From: Planctomycetota bacterium | GTDB taxonomy: Bacteria; Planctomycetota; Phycisphaerae; Sedimentisphaerales; Anaerohalosphaeraceae | Direction: 5' to 3' | Assembly: GCA_003644215.1 (NCBI GenBank) | Contig: QNBU01000008.1 | Span: 1-12,097 of the forward strand | DNA: 12,097 bases | Part shown: piece by piece, positions 11,639 through 12,097 of the stretch | Numbering within the stretch: the first letter of the stretch is position 1 | Layout of the letters: every line of letters starts with the position of its first letter | Position numbers and translations under genes: made by a program | Notes under the pieces: generated by a model | The model's database searches: none | Told to the model about the DNA's origin: nothing | Seen by the model: the letters and a program-made list of their open reading frames with translations, nothing else

Positions 11639-12097
11639 ATGAATGAGTCGCAGAAAAAAAACTTGTTGAGAGTTGCGAAGGATACGATTGCGGCGGCGGT
11701 TGTGGGGCGACCGGTGCATGAGCCGACGACGGACGATCCGGCGATGTTGGTCGAGGCGGGGTGTTTTGTAACGCTGAAAAACGGCGAGCAATTGCGCGGA
11801 TGTATCGGCCAGTTTACCGCTGACAAGCCGCTGATCGAGATGGTCTGTCAGATGGCGGTCTCGTCCTGTATGCATGACCCGCGTTTCGGCGGCGACCGCA
11901 TTACAGCAGCCGAATTACCCGATCTGGATATCGAGATTTCTGTTCTGTCCCCAATGGAAAAAACCGATGACCCGCTGAGTTTACGGCTGGGCGTTGACGG
12001 CATTTATATTACAGACGGTCGGGTCAGCGGATGTTTCCTGCCGCAGGTGGCTACCGAAACCGGCTGGAATGAGGAAGATTTTCTAAGTTTTTGCTGC
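11639..12097 (+). CDS. AMMECR1-family protein (partial, runs off the window)
   Basis: The first 153 residues are present, with no stop before the window end; family members are usually about 180-200 residues. Recognised by GCFVTLKNGEQLRGCIGQF (41-59), the conserved RGCIG box of AMMECR1 proteins, followed by AVSSCMHDPRFGG (73-85), the strand pair PDLDIEISVLSPM, GVDGIYI and the ending GCFLPQVATETGWNEEDFLSFCC. In bacteria and archaea this domain often sits beside a MEMO-domain protein and a radical SAM enzyme ('AmmeMemoRadiSam' arrangement). Those genes would be downstream and cannot be seen here. The biochemical function is unknown; the conserved Cys55 in RGCIG and several other cysteines (42, 70, 77) suggest redox or metal chemistry, which is a guess. 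Start ATG 11639 follows AAGGGA at five bases. Confidence 0.9.
   Translation, partial: MNESQKKNLLRVAKDTIAAAVVGRPVHEPTTDDPAMLVEAGCFVTLKNGEQLRGCIGQFTADKPLIEMVCQMAVSSCMHDPRFGGDRITAAELPDLDIEISVLSPMEKTDDPLSLRLGVDGIYITDGRVSGCFLPQVATETGWNEEDFLSFCC

Overview
The window looks like chromosomal core sequence from a Planctomycetota-type bacterium, possibly Phycisphaerae/Sedimentisphaerales. That placement is an inference. It rests on a SpoVG with an inserted zinc ribbon, a pair of dissimilar ClpP genes, an FlgM-like protein ending in a KMDLALDRVLEEL-type tail, and base composition near 50% GC. No rRNA, phage, insertion sequence, CRISPR or toxin/antitoxin gene was recognised.

Layout. Positions 1-165 hold the end of an Amidase_3 cell-wall amidase. 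Next is a plus-strand cluster: class I mannose-6-phosphate isomerase (231-1181, apparently leaderless), a NusG/UpxY-type antiterminator paralog (1210-1761) and a small four-helix membrane protein (1775-2164). A solitary tRNA-Arg(CCT) follows at 2406-2479, then a 376-bp gap and a stand-alone CheY-like receiver (2856-3281). Convergent to it on the minus strand is a lipoprotein plus membrane-anchored protein pair (4536 down to 3316). Between that pair and the next operon (4551-4772) lies an array of six palindromes arranged as two inverted three-hairpin units. A minus-strand operon then encodes two ClpP subunits (6134 down to 4781). Divergent to it are a short phasin-like protein (6486-6773) and an AarF/UbiB-type kinase (6785-8479). 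A 602-bp gap with no recognisable gene precedes an FlgM-like protein (9082-9381). Convergent to this is an ispE-spoVG operon (10840 down to 9476). Divergent from ispE, with overlapping predicted promoters, is a DedA/YqaA-type membrane protein (10928-11575), followed by an AMMECR1-family gene cut by the window end (11639-12097).

How the genes fit together. Most are housekeeping: protein turnover (ClpP pair), isoprenoid synthesis (IspE), sugar phosphate metabolism (ManA), lipid- or quinone-linked kinase (AarF), and cell envelope (amidase, lipoprotein, DedA). The most unusual material is in the regulatory DNA and in protein detail. A degenerate 8-bp tandem repeat (consensus about NNARGRAY) runs right up to the start codons of clpP2 and the AMMECR1 gene, and its last unit appears to serve as the Shine-Dalgarno. 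The second ClpP has Asn in place of the catalytic Asp. The palindrome array looks like a REP/BIME-style element. SpoVG carries a Cys4 zinc ribbon inside its fold.
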